Part shown: in pieces, positions 8,698 through 16,093 of the stretch
How the letters are laid out: each line of letters opens with the position of its first letter
Numbering within the stretch: position 1 is the first letter of the stretch
Source: Parapontixanthobacter sp963736595
GTDB taxonomy: Bacteria; Pseudomonadota; Alphaproteobacteria; Sphingomonadales; Sphingomonadaceae
DNA: 26,868 nucleotides
Direction of reading: 5' to 3'
Assembly (NCBI GenBank): GCA_963736595.1
Contig: CAVTPG010000008.1
Location: forward strand, 1-26,868
Made by a program: the position numbers and the translations under genes
The notes under the pieces: generated by a model
What the model saw: only the letters and a program-made list of their open reading frames with translations
Database searches by the model: none
What the model was told of the DNA's origin: nothing

Positions 8698-8876
8698 TGG
8701 AAGCAAGCGCGTGGGACAATCTGGGATGGATCGAGATCATCTTCAGCGGTGCGGTCGCGCTGGGCTTTGGCTTCTGGCAGCTTTGGTCGGTCAATCGCGA
8801 GATCGCAAAAGACAAGGAACAGGCAGCGGCAAAAGCGGCGGCAAGGGATGCCGAGGCGGAACCAAGCGAGGACTAA
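8697..8876 (+). CDS. Small single-span membrane protein after bchO (59 residues), function unknown
   Basis: The ATG at 8697 shares its A with the bchO stop codon (TAATG), the type of overlap used for coupled translation. The reading frame gives 59 residues: a short amphipathic start (MEASAWDNLGW), one hydrophobic segment (IEIIFSGAVALGFGFWQLW, about residues 12-30) and a charged Ala/Lys/Glu-rich cytoplasmic tail ending AEAEPSED. Only 7 bases separate its stop from the convergent crtC stop, so the space is fully used. I do not recognise a named family. Operon position suggests a helper for Mg-chelatase or BchO at the membrane, which is inference. Codon use looks like that of its neighbours. Confidence 0.7.
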   Translation: MEASAWDNLGWIEIIFSGAVALGFGFWQLWSVNREIAKDKEQAAAKAAARDAEAEPSED

Positions 8877-8883
8877 GCGCGCC

Positions 8884-9897
8884 TCAACGCGTCTCGCGCG
8901 GCATTTTGTAAGGCAGCATGAATTGCACCACGGGATTGATCAGCCGATTTAGCGAAATGCTTTCCTGAACCGCGATGACGGGCTTCCCGAAAATGCGCAT
9001 TGATAAAGCAGAGCGCGCGTAAAACGGCGAATCCTCCCACGTCTTGATAACCGAAGCATGGCCGCGATCGGCCCGCGTCTGCCGCTTCATTCCCCACCAA
9101 GTTGGCGGAAGCGGCGCGACCAGCGGCAATTCCTCTTCATGCGGCGTACCGGATTTGTCGAACCGCAGAGCGCTGCCGAAATGGCTGCCATCGCGGCGAT
9201 TGCCTTCGTAAATTACCGCAACATCGTCGCCTGCATGAGCGCGCGACCAGTGCCAGTCCTGAAAGCCGTCCTCGATCGGTTCCGAGCCATGATTGCCGTC
9301 GAGATACGCACTTCCCGACCAGCTTACATTCGGCTCATCCATCGTGACCTCGATCCGGGCGCGCGGCGCAATCGTGTGCCAGCTATGCTTGCCTTCGGCG
9401 TCCAGTTTGAAAGACCGCGCATTAAGCATTTCCGGCGTCAGAACGATTTTCCCGGCCACGCGCCGGCGCCACGGAATACCGAGGCGAACATCGCGTTCCT
9501 CGATCTCGATGATGAGGCGGTCCTTATCCCATCGCATTGCACTGGGTCCGATCTGCAGTGCGTCGCGCTGCTGCACAGTGTCCGATTGCCCACGTTCGGT
9601 CATCACCCAGCGCGCCCCGCTTTTGCCGTATAGCGCGATATTGAGGCAGCTATGATCCAGCGGAATGTCGCGGCCCGATTTGCGGTAATACGGCGAAAAG
9701 ACACTGCCGATAAAAGCGATGATCGTCAGCCCGAAGCGCCCGTCATCGCTGAGCGCATCGACATACCACCAGCGGTATCCTTGCGGTGGAACAGCCGCGT
9801 CGAAATACGGTCGGACAACACCGCTTCGCTGGCGAGTTTCCCCGACAAGGCGGCCATCGGCACGCCCGCGCCAGGATGGGTCGCTCCGCCCGCGCAA
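8884..9897 (-). CDS. crtC: Carotenoid 1,2-hydratase (hydroxyneurosporene synthase)
   Basis: CrtC adds water across the psi-end C-1,2 double bond of acyclic carotenoids such as neurosporene or lycopene in the spheroidene-type pathway. Conserved CrtC blocks are QGYRWWYVDALSDDGRFGLT, AFIGSVFSPYY, YLDGNHGSEPIEDGFQDWHWSR and the C-terminal region with SINRL-like SLNRLINP. Recognisable homology begins near 9822, but there is no ATG or GTG close to it. The only conventional candidate nearby is a TTG at 9897, used here; the frame itself is open to 10116. The 5' part overlaps the 3' end of crtD in another frame, suggesting coupled translation. The start is therefore uncertain, while the product call is firm. 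Confidence 0.85.
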   Translation of the reverse strand: MRGRSDPSWRGRADGRLVGETRQRSGVVRPYFDAAVPPQGYRWWYVDALSDDGRFGLTIIAFIGSVFSPYYRKSGRDIPLDHSCLNIALYGKSGARWVMTERGQSDTVQQRDALQIGPSAMRWDKDRLIIEIEERDVRLGIPWRRRVAGKIVLTPEMLNARSFKLDAEGKHSWHTIAPRARIEVTMDEPNVSWSGSAYLDGNHGSEPIEDGFQDWHWSRAHAGDDVAVIYEGNRRDGSHFGSALRFDKSGTPHEEELPLVAPLPPTWWGMKRQTRADRGHASVIKTWEDSPFYARSALSMRIFGKPVIAVQESISLNRLINPVVQFMLPYKMPRETR

Positions 9898-11319
9898 TAA
9901 AGCCCACGGATCCTCGTCCGGCATCCGGGCCGGAGGAAGGAGGCCGCCCACCCGTGCGAGGCTCGACCATAAAGCGCCCCGCCGGTCGCTGGAAAGAGTG
10001 CCGAGAAATCGCTGGGCGTGATCAGCCTGTGCGATAGCGGCGTCTCCAGCTCCAACCCGCAAGTTTTCAACTGGCTCAGCATGGCGGACGTGCATTGGTC
10101 TTTCTCCTCGGCGCAATAGGAATGGGTGTCGCCATTGGCTGGCGCATTGACGATTATCTGGAAGCGCTGGCTGGTTTCAGCCGATGTCGGCGCGGCGTCA
10201 TTGTGGTCCAGCGCGCAGACATAAACACTTGGCTTGGCCGGAACGCGGCCTGCCTTGATGTCCTGAAATTCGGCGGGATAATCGCCGGAAAAGAAGACAT
10301 TGTGATGATCGAGCGGAAAGGCTTTGGCGTTGCTTTGGGGGGTGCTTTGGGCTTGCTTTGGGGGTGCTTTTGGCAAGCCATACCATCGCGGAGAGCGACC
10401 GGCTTTTGCGCGGCATCGCGCGGACGGCCTTGCTGGCCTGATCGCCGAACAAGCCAGCGCCAAGCGCCGAAGGGTCCGCATTGCAGATGACCGAATGTGC
10501 GGCAATCTCTTCACCGCTTTCCAGCCGCACGCCGCTCGCTCTGCCGCGCGTGGTCCGGATTTCGTCCACTTTCGCCCCATAGCGAAATTGCGTGCCGTTT
10601 TTGCGTGCGATATGTTCCAGCGCATTGGCCAGCGCGCTCATCCCGCCTTCGATTTTCCACACGCCTTGCGCTTCGACATGGGCGATCAGCATCAGTGTGG
10701 CCGGCGTCTGGAACGGGGATGACCCGCAATAGGTGGTATATCGCCCGAAAAGTTGTTGCAGGCGTGGATCGTCAAAATGCTCGCCCAGAACCTTCCACAG
10801 GCTTTCATAAGGCCGGATCGCCAGCAACGCCCCGATCCGCCACAAGCCGATGCGCCACATCAAGCCGGGCGGATAGGTCTTGCTATCGCGCAGAAAAGGC
10901 CGGTCGAGTATCTCGAAAATATTGCGCGCTTCTTGGGAAAAGCTGCGGAAACCCGCTGCTGCTTTTGCACCCGCGAAGTCGCCGATCGCATCGACGCTTC
11001 GTTCGTGATCGGCAAACAGGTCGAGATGGCCGCGGTCATCCCACGCATGGCGTGCGAGTGTTTTTGCGGGTGTCAAAGTCAGATGATCGGCGGTGGATGT
11101 ACCGCAGCTTTCAAAAATGGCATCGATGACCGGACGCATGGTAAAAACGGTTGGCCCAGCATCGACTAGCGAGCCATCGACATCGAGCTGCCGCACTTTT
11201 CCGCCGGGCGTCGCTTCCTTTTCCAGCACGACAACCGGAACGCCGCGCGCGGACAGCAAAGCCGCGCTGGTCAGCCCGCCAATGCCCGCTCCGATGATGA
11301 TCGTCGGTGCTTGTGTCAC
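9726..11319 (-). pseudogene. crtD: Hydroxyneurosporene desaturase, split by a +1 frameshift in a tandem repeat
   Basis: CrtD is an FAD-dependent desaturase (phytoene-desaturase family) that introduces the C-3,4 double bond after CrtC acts. The first part starts at a GTG (11319) behind GGGAGAGGG and shows the dinucleotide-binding motif IIIGAGIGGLTSAALLSARG with the following acidic residue in VLEKE. It runs in frame past SLSAMVWLAK and would stop at 10198. The C-terminal part, from FPLDHHNVFFSGDYP to GLYCAGGATHPGAGVPMAALSGKLAS, lies in the +1 frame and stops at 9726. The join falls inside the imperfect repeat at 10321-10374. Joined, the protein would be about 530 residues, some 15-20 longer than usual because of the repeat. 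All other conserved segments look intact, so the lesion is recent, switchable or a sequencing error. Confidence 0.85.
10321..10374. repeat. Imperfect 11-bp tandem repeat inside crtD
   Basis: On the plus strand the units are GCTTTGGCGTT, GCTTTGGGGGGT, GCTTTGGGCTT, GCTTTGGGGGT and a partial GCTTTTGGC. The units alternate in type, so they also form a 22/23-bp unit repeated twice. One unit has an extra G (six instead of five) and the last copy has an extra T. The segment between the conserved codons on each side is 52 bases, one more than a multiple of three, and this produces the crtD frameshift. The translated repeat is low-complexity Lys/Pro/Gln/Ala/Ser and matches nothing expected in CrtD. 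Confidence 0.9.
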
Positions 11320-11369
11320 GCCCTCTCCCGACCCGTTTACGAGTTTCGGTTTGACGGATAGCTATCACA

Positions 11370-11413
11370 AGTCCATCTCATTGGACATATTATTATGTCC
11401 AGTGCGCAAGATA
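11370..11413. promoter_or_regulatory. Candidate degenerate PpsR-type operator pair between crtD and crtF
   Basis: AGT-N12-ACA at 11370-11387 and TGT-N12-ATA at 11396-11413 each miss the TGT-N12-ACA consensus by one base. They are 8 bp apart, the same spacing as the perfect pair before bchC. A separate 7-bp inverted repeat, GGACATA-TTAT-TATGTCC (11383-11400), overlaps the crtF ATG. Either or both could control the divergent crtD-crtC and crtF transcripts. The sites are imperfect, so this is a moderate call. Confidence 0.4.
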
Positions 11414-12534
11414 ACAGTCCTGTCTCATTCGGTTGGCGCACACGCTGGACCTTGCGCCGCAACACCATACTCGGCAGCAAAAAATTTCAGGACTGGGCGG
11501 CAAGAACGCCGATTTTCCGGGCCATTGCCAGGCGTAAAGCGGCGGGACAGTTCGATCTGATCGCGGGCTTTGTCTATACGCAGATCACTTACGTTTATGT
11601 CGAAACAGGTCTGATCGAGTTCCTGCGAGAAGCGCCACGCTCACAAACGCAAATTTCGGATTTCCTGAAATTCTCGCCTGCTGCGACCGAGCGGATCTTA
11701 AGAGCCGGTGCTGCCCTCGATCTGGCCGAGTCGCCGCAAGCCAATGTGTGGACGCTTGGCGAAGTGGGTGCGGCGCTGTCGGCCAATGAAGGCGCGATGG
11801 CGATGATCCGGCATCACGCCTTGTTTTATCGCGATCTATCCGACCCGTTGACCTTGCTGGCGGAGCCGGGTGGCAGAGAACCAAGCGAGCTGTCGCGGTT
11901 TTGGACGTACGCTTCGAAAAACGCCGAGAAAGAGCAGGCAGCCGCGCCGTATTCCGAGCTGATGAGCGCGACCCAGCCAATGGTGTGGCAGCAGATTATC
12001 GGGCGCTACCCATTCGAGCAGCACCGCAGAATGCTGGACATCGGCGGCGGCTCCGGGGCGTTCGTGGAAGCAGTCGGCAACAGCACATCGCAGCTGGAAC
12101 TGGGCGTGTTCGACTTGCCCGATGTGGCTCCGCTGGCGCGCGAGCGATTCGCCGCTTCTCCGATCAAACAGCGGGTGACTATCCACAGCGGCAGTTTTAG
12201 TGCGGATCGCTTTCCAGCCGGATACGATCTGATCACGCTGATCCGTGTCCTGCACGATCATGACGATGGCGTGGCGCAGGCTTTGCTCACAAAAATCTAC
12301 GACTCGCTCCCGCCTGAGGGGCGGCTCCTAATTGTCGAGCCGATGGCCGAGACAAGCGGAGCCACAGGCATGGGCGATGCCTATTTCGGTCTGTATCTTT
12401 GGACGATGGGATCGGGCAGGCCCCGCTCTATGCGGGAGAATAAAGCGATGGCAAAAAAGGCCGGGTTTTCCGCCATTAAAGAAGTGCCGACACCTTTGCC
12501 GATCATCGCTCAGGCGCTTGTCATGACAAAGTAA
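11395..12534 (+). CDS. crtF: Hydroxyneurosporene O-methyltransferase
   Basis: CrtF is an SAM-dependent methyltransferase that methylates the 1-hydroxyl group made by CrtC, giving methoxylated carotenoids. The 379 residues show an N-terminal dimerisation/winged-helix part (TGLIEFLREAPRSQTQISDFL) and a C-terminal Rossmann methyltransferase domain with motif I MLDIGGGSGAF (Gly217-Gly221), the acidic GVFDLPDVAP, and LIRVLHDHDD carrying the catalytic-type histidine and Asp. The C-terminus follows the plant-type O-methyltransferase pattern with GRLLIVEPMAE. The ATG at 11395 has no ribosome binding site and sits in a palindrome. It is divergent from crtD and leads into bchC after a regulated gap. 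Confidence 0.93.
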   Translation: MSSAQDNSPVSFGWRTRWTLRRNTILGSKKFQDWAARTPIFRAIARRKAAGQFDLIAGFVYTQITYVYVETGLIEFLREAPRSQTQISDFLKFSPAATERILRAGAALDLAESPQANVWTLGEVGAALSANEGAMAMIRHHALFYRDLSDPLTLLAEPGGREPSELSRFWTYASKNAEKEQAAAPYSELMSATQPMVWQQIIGRYPFEQHRRMLDIGGGSGAFVEAVGNSTSQLELGVFDLPDVAPLARERFAASPIKQRVTIHSGSFSADRFPAGYDLITLIRVLHDHDDGVAQALLTKIYDSLPPEGRLLIVEPMAETSGATGMGDAYFGLYLWTMGSGRPRSMRENKAMAKKAGFSAIKEVPTPLPIIAQALVMTK

Positions 12535-12543
12535 CAGAAATAG

Positions 12544-12561
12544 TGTCCAGTTTTATTGACA
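12544..12561. promoter_or_regulatory. PpsR/CrtJ operator 1 of bchC promoter
   Basis: TGTCCAGTTTTATTGACA is a perfect TGT-N12-ACA palindrome, the recognition sequence of the redox-sensing repressor PpsR (CrtJ). Its right end contains TTGACA (12556-12561), a consensus -35 box, which pairs over 16 bases with TAAATT at 12578-12583. A bound repressor would therefore block this promoter. Confidence 0.8.
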
Positions 12562-12569
12562 TTGCTTTG

Positions 12570-12587
12570 TGTTCGGGTAAATTGACA
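12570..12587. promoter_or_regulatory. PpsR/CrtJ operator 2 of bchC promoter
   Basis: TGTTCGGGTAAATTGACA is a second perfect TGT-N12-ACA site, 8 bp after the first. This is the spacing known for cooperative CrtJ/PpsR binding at bchC in Rhodobacter. It covers the presumed -10 element TAAATT (12578-12583). The pair predicts oxygen/light repression of bchCXYZ and of read-through into puf. Confidence 0.8.
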
Positions 12588-12632
12588 CTCGATGGAGTCT
12601 CCGAGTTTAATTGGAGGCCCTTGGGGGATTGG

Positions 12633-13568
12633 ATGGAAACATCGGCTATCATTCTTGACGCACCGGGGCGTTTGGCATTGCGGGACACCGCGCTGAACGC
12701 GATGGGCGACGCGGATGTTCAAGTCGATATCCATTGGAGCGGGATCAGCACCGGCACCGAAAAGCTTTTGTGGACTGGCAAAATGCCAAGCTTTCCCGGC
12801 ATGGGTTATCCGCTCGTACCGGGCTATGAATCGGTGGGTCGGATCGTGGATGCGGGATGCCAAGTTCAAGCACGGATCGGTGAATGGGTATTTGTCCCGG
12901 GAGCCAGTTGCTACCGTGATGCGCGCGGCCTGTTCGGCGGATCGGCCAAAACCGTCATCGTGTCATCCGCTCGCGCCCTGCCGGTCTCCGAAGATCTCGG
13001 ACAAGACGGCATTCTCTATGCGCTGGCAGCGACCGCGCGTCACGCCATCGCGCACGGCAATTCGCCGGATTTGATCATCGGCCACGGTGTGCTGGGGCGG
13101 CTGCTGGCTCGGCTGACAATCGCCGCCGGTGCGAAACCGCCGGTTGTATGGGACACGAATATCAGCCGCCAGTCAGGCGCTCAGGATTACAGCGTTATCC
13201 ATCCGGATGATGACGACCGGCATGATTACGCCAATATCTACGATGTGAGCGGCGATGCCGCAGGAATCGAAAGTTTCATCGCGCGCCTTGCCAAAGGCGG
13301 CGAACTCGTACTGGCCGGATTTTACAACCAGCCGATCAACTTTGCCTTTCCGCCCGCATTCCAGCGCGAGGCGCGTCTGCGCATTGCCGCAGAATGGCAG
13401 CCTGAAGACCTGGTATCGGTCAATGCGCTGATCGAAACCGGCGCGCTCGATCTGTCGGGTCTGATCACGAATGTCGAAGCGGCGTCCACTGCCAAAACCG
13501 CTTATCCCACTGCCTTTGACAATTCCGAGTGCCTGAAAATGGTCCTCGATTGGAGAGAAATCGCATGA
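12633..13568 (+). CDS. bchC: 2-desacetyl-2-hydroxyethyl bacteriochlorophyllide a dehydrogenase
   Basis: BchC oxidises the 3-hydroxyethyl group of bacteriochlorophyllide to the acetyl group, one of the last tailoring steps. It belongs to the medium-chain alcohol dehydrogenase superfamily. The start at 12633 (METSAIILDAP) is chosen over an in-frame ATG-like opening at 12543 because the extra 30 residues would be encoded by the two operator sites and do not resemble BchC. GGAGG and GGGGGA precede the chosen ATG. Family blocks include HWSGISTGTEKLLWTG, GYPLVPGYESVGRIV and IIGHGVLGRLLARL (cofactor-binding fold). It contains 311 residues and overlaps bchX by ATGA. Confidence 0.94.
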   Translation: METSAIILDAPGRLALRDTALNAMGDADVQVDIHWSGISTGTEKLLWTGKMPSFPGMGYPLVPGYESVGRIVDAGCQVQARIGEWVFVPGASCYRDARGLFGGSAKTVIVSSARALPVSEDLGQDGILYALAATARHAIAHGNSPDLIIGHGVLGRLLARLTIAAGAKPPVVWDTNISRQSGAQDYSVIHPDDDDRHDYANIYDVSGDAAGIESFIARLAKGGELVLAGFYNQPINFAFPPAFQREARLRIAAEWQPEDLVSVNALIETGALDLSGLITNVEAASTAKTAYPTAFDNSECLKMVLDWREIA

Positions 13569-14548
13569 GCTTACTTGATATCGATACGCTCCGCGAAGAA
13601 GCCAGCCATGAGCCTGATCCGGTTCATACCGGCGAAGTGAAAAGCGAAACGCAGGTCATCGCCATTTACGGCAAGGGCGGTTCAGGCAAGAGCTTCGCCC
13701 TGTCCAATCTCAGCTACATGATGGCGCAGCAGGGCAAGCGCGTGCTGCTGATCGGCTGCGACCCCAAATCCGATACGACCAGTCTGTTGTTCGGCGGCAA
13801 AAGCTGCCCGACGATTATCGAAACATCTTCCAGAAAAAAGCTGGCGGGTGAAGAAGTCGCGATCGAAGATGTCTGCTTCCAGCGGGACGGTGTGTTCGCG
13901 ATGGAGCTGGGCGGGCCGGAAGTCGGGCGCGGGTGCGGTGGTCGCGGCATCATTCACGGGTTCGAGCTGCTGGAAAAGCTGGGCTTTCACGAATGGGGCT
14001 TCGATTATGTCCTGCTCGATTTCCTGGGCGACGTCGTGTGCGGTGGCTTCGGCCTGCCGATTGCGCGCGATATGTGCCAGAAAGTCATCGTCGTCGGCTC
14101 CAACGATATGCAGTCTCTCTATGTCGCCAACAATGTCTGCAAGGCGGTCGAATATTTCCGCAAGATGGGCGGCAATGTCGGCGTCGCTGGCATGATCATC
14201 AACAAGGATGATGGCACGGGCGAAGCGCAGAAATTTGCCGAAGCGGTCGATATTCCGGTGCTGACTGCCATTCCGGCCAATGAAGATATCCGCCGCAAAT
14301 CGGCCAATTACCAGATCATCGGGATACCGGGCGGGGAATGGGCGAGCCTGTTTGAAGAGCTGGCCATCAATGTGGCCGAAGCGCCACCGCAGCAGCCCAA
14401 GCCGCTGGAGCAGGACGGTTTGCTGGGCCTGTTTTCACCGGAAGAAACGGGCGGCAATTTTCAGCTCGTTCCGGCGACACAAGCCGATATGCGGGGCGGC
14501 ACTTACGAAGAAAAGCCGTCCCTCGAAGTGGTTTACGACGAGATTTGA
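13565..14548 (+). CDS. bchX: Chlorophyllide a reductase iron protein subunit X
   Basis: BchX is the NifH-like ATPase that delivers electrons to BchY-BchZ, which reduce ring B of chlorophyllide a to the bacteriochlorin. From the ATG at 13565 (GGAGAG upstream, ATGA overlap with bchC) the protein has 327 residues. The P-loop YGKGGSGKS spans residues 35-43, DPKSDTT (switch-like region) follows, and the two cysteines that bridge a [4Fe-4S] cluster across the dimer are Cys124 (GRGCGGRG) and Cys159 (GDVVCGGFGLP). An upstream Met at 13529 in the same frame lies inside bchC and is not needed. Only 3 bases separate it from bchY. Confidence 0.95.
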   Translation: MSLLDIDTLREEASHEPDPVHTGEVKSETQVIAIYGKGGSGKSFALSNLSYMMAQQGKRVLLIGCDPKSDTTSLLFGGKSCPTIIETSSRKKLAGEEVAIEDVCFQRDGVFAMELGGPEVGRGCGGRGIIHGFELLEKLGFHEWGFDYVLLDFLGDVVCGGFGLPIARDMCQKVIVVGSNDMQSLYVANNVCKAVEYFRKMGGNVGVAGMIINKDDGTGEAQKFAEAVDIPVLTAIPANEDIRRKSANYQIIGIPGGEWASLFEELAINVAEAPPQQPKPLEQDGLLGLFSPEETGGNFQLVPATQADMRGGTYEEKPSLEVVYDEI

Positions 14549-14551
14549 TGC

Positions 14552-16093
14552 GTGACTGAAACCTCCACCCTTTCCACACGCGAACGCGACCGGATCGATC
14601 TTGCTCCGACATCGGCGCCTGTCGAAGGCAGCGGATGCCACGGTGGCGCGGACACGATGCGCGAGGCGGCGAAAAAGGCCGGCAAAAGCGATGTGCTCGA
14701 CCAGTTTGAACAGGACTATCCAATGGGTCCGCACGATCAGCCGCAAAGTATGTGTCCGGCGTTCGGATCGCTGCGCGTAGGGCTGCGGATGCGGCGCACG
14801 GCGACGATCCTGTCAGGCTCGGCTTGCTGCGTGTATGGCCTGACCTTTACTTCGCATTTCTACGGCGCGCGGCGCAGTGTGGGCTATGTTCCCTTCAGTT
14901 CGGAAACGCTGGTTACCGGCAAGCTGTTCGAGGACATCAAGGAAGCCGTCGAACAGATGGCCGATCCGGAAAAATACGACACGATCGTGGTCACCAATCT
15001 GTGCGTTCCGACGGCCAGCGGCGTACCATTGCGGCTGCTGCCGGATGCGATCAACGGCGTCAGGATTGTCGGTATCGATGTGCCGGGTTTCGGTGTGCCA
15101 ACGCACGCCGAGGCGAAGGACGTGCTGGCAGGGGCCATGCTGAACTACGCCCGCAAGGAAGCTGAACAAGGTCCGGTCGCGGCTCCCAAAGAGCGTGCCG
15201 ACAAACCTTCGGTCACTTTGCTGGGCGAGATGTTCCCGGCTGATCCGATCGGTATCGGACAGATGCTCGATCCGCTCGGCCTTGCTGCCGGACCCGTCGT
15301 ACCGACCCGCGAATGGCGCGAGCTTTATACGGCATTGGATGGCGCAGTTATTGCCGCGATCCATCCTTTTTACACCGCCAGCATCCGTGAATTTGAAGCT
15401 GCCGGGCGCACGGTCGTTGGATCGGCTCCGGTGGGTCGCGATGGCACCGCTGCTTGGCTCGAAGCCATCGGCCAAGCCACGGGCGCAAGCGCAGAGCAAA
15501 TCGCGACAGCACAAAATGCCATGCTGCCCGCTATACAAGGCGCGCTGGCCGCGATGCCGATCAAGGGACGGATCACCGTTTCGGGCTATGAGGGTTCGGA
15601 ATTGCTGGTTGCGCGCCTGCTCATCGAAAGCGGCGCGGATGTGCCATATGTCGGCACGGCTTGTCCCAAGACGAAATGGTCCGATCCCGATCGCGAATGG
15701 CTGGAAGCCAAGGGCGTCCGCGTCAATTTCCGCGCCAGTCTGGAAGCCGACATCGCTGCGGTTGAGGAATTCGGCCCTGATCTCGCCATCGGCACGACGC
15801 CGGTCGTACAGCACGCCAAGGCCAAAGCCACTCCGGCCCTGTATTTTACCAATCTGATCTCGGCGCGGCCATTGATGGGACCGGCAGGGGCCGGCAGTCT
15901 GGCCCAAGTCGTCAATGGAGCGATGGCGAACAAAGAACGCTTCGACCGGATGACGGCTTTCTTCGAAGGTGTGGGCGAAGGCCATGCGAGCGGTATCTGG
16001 GAAGATACGCCAACCGATCGGCCCAAATTCAAGAAAAAATATGCCGCGCAGAACGCGATGGTTGCCAAGGCAGCCGAGGCGGTCGGCACATGA
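14552..16093 (+). CDS. bchY: Chlorophyllide a reductase subunit Y
   Basis: BchY is a NifD-like subunit that, with BchZ, holds the [4Fe-4S] cluster and binds chlorophyllide a. The 513-residue frame opens at a GTG (14552). Cysteines fitting the cluster-ligand positions are Cys68 (MCPAFGS) and Cys92/Cys93 (GSACCVYG). The segments FTSHFYGARRSVGYVPFSSETLVTGKLFEDIKEAV and VTNLCVPTASGVPL are typical of BchY. It overlaps bchZ by ATGA. The N-terminal 25 residues are polar and poorly conserved in this family, so the exact start could be somewhat downstream. Confidence 0.94.
   Translation: MTETSTLSTRERDRIDLAPTSAPVEGSGCHGGADTMREAAKKAGKSDVLDQFEQDYPMGPHDQPQSMCPAFGSLRVGLRMRRTATILSGSACCVYGLTFTSHFYGARRSVGYVPFSSETLVTGKLFEDIKEAVEQMADPEKYDTIVVTNLCVPTASGVPLRLLPDAINGVRIVGIDVPGFGVPTHAEAKDVLAGAMLNYARKEAEQGPVAAPKERADKPSVTLLGEMFPADPIGIGQMLDPLGLAAGPVVPTREWRELYTALDGAVIAAIHPFYTASIREFEAAGRTVVGSAPVGRDGTAAWLEAIGQATGASAEQIATAQNAMLPAIQGALAAMPIKGRITVSGYEGSELLVARLLIESGADVPYVGTACPKTKWSDPDREWLEAKGVRVNFRASLEADIAAVEEFGPDLAIGTTPVVQHAKAKATPALYFTNLISARPLMGPAGAGSLAQVVNGAMANKERFDRMTAFFEGVGEGHASGIWEDTPTDRPKFKKKYAAQNAMVAKAAEAVGT

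Noticed and set aside
9898..10116. Extended N-terminus of CrtC up to 10116
   Set aside because: It is a shadow of crtD in another frame with no CrtC-like sequence; the open frame results only from GC-rich composition.
10321..10374. Programmed -1 frameshift at a C CCA AAG slippery heptamer in the crtD repeat
   Set aside because: The heptamer exists in the starting frame, but the C-terminal half of CrtD lies in the +1 (equivalently -2) frame, so a -1 slip does not join the two parts.
12543..12632. N-terminal extension of BchC from 12543
   Set aside because: This stretch is the two PpsR operators and promoter; the encoded residues do not look like BchC and METSAIILDAP at 12633 is the family start.
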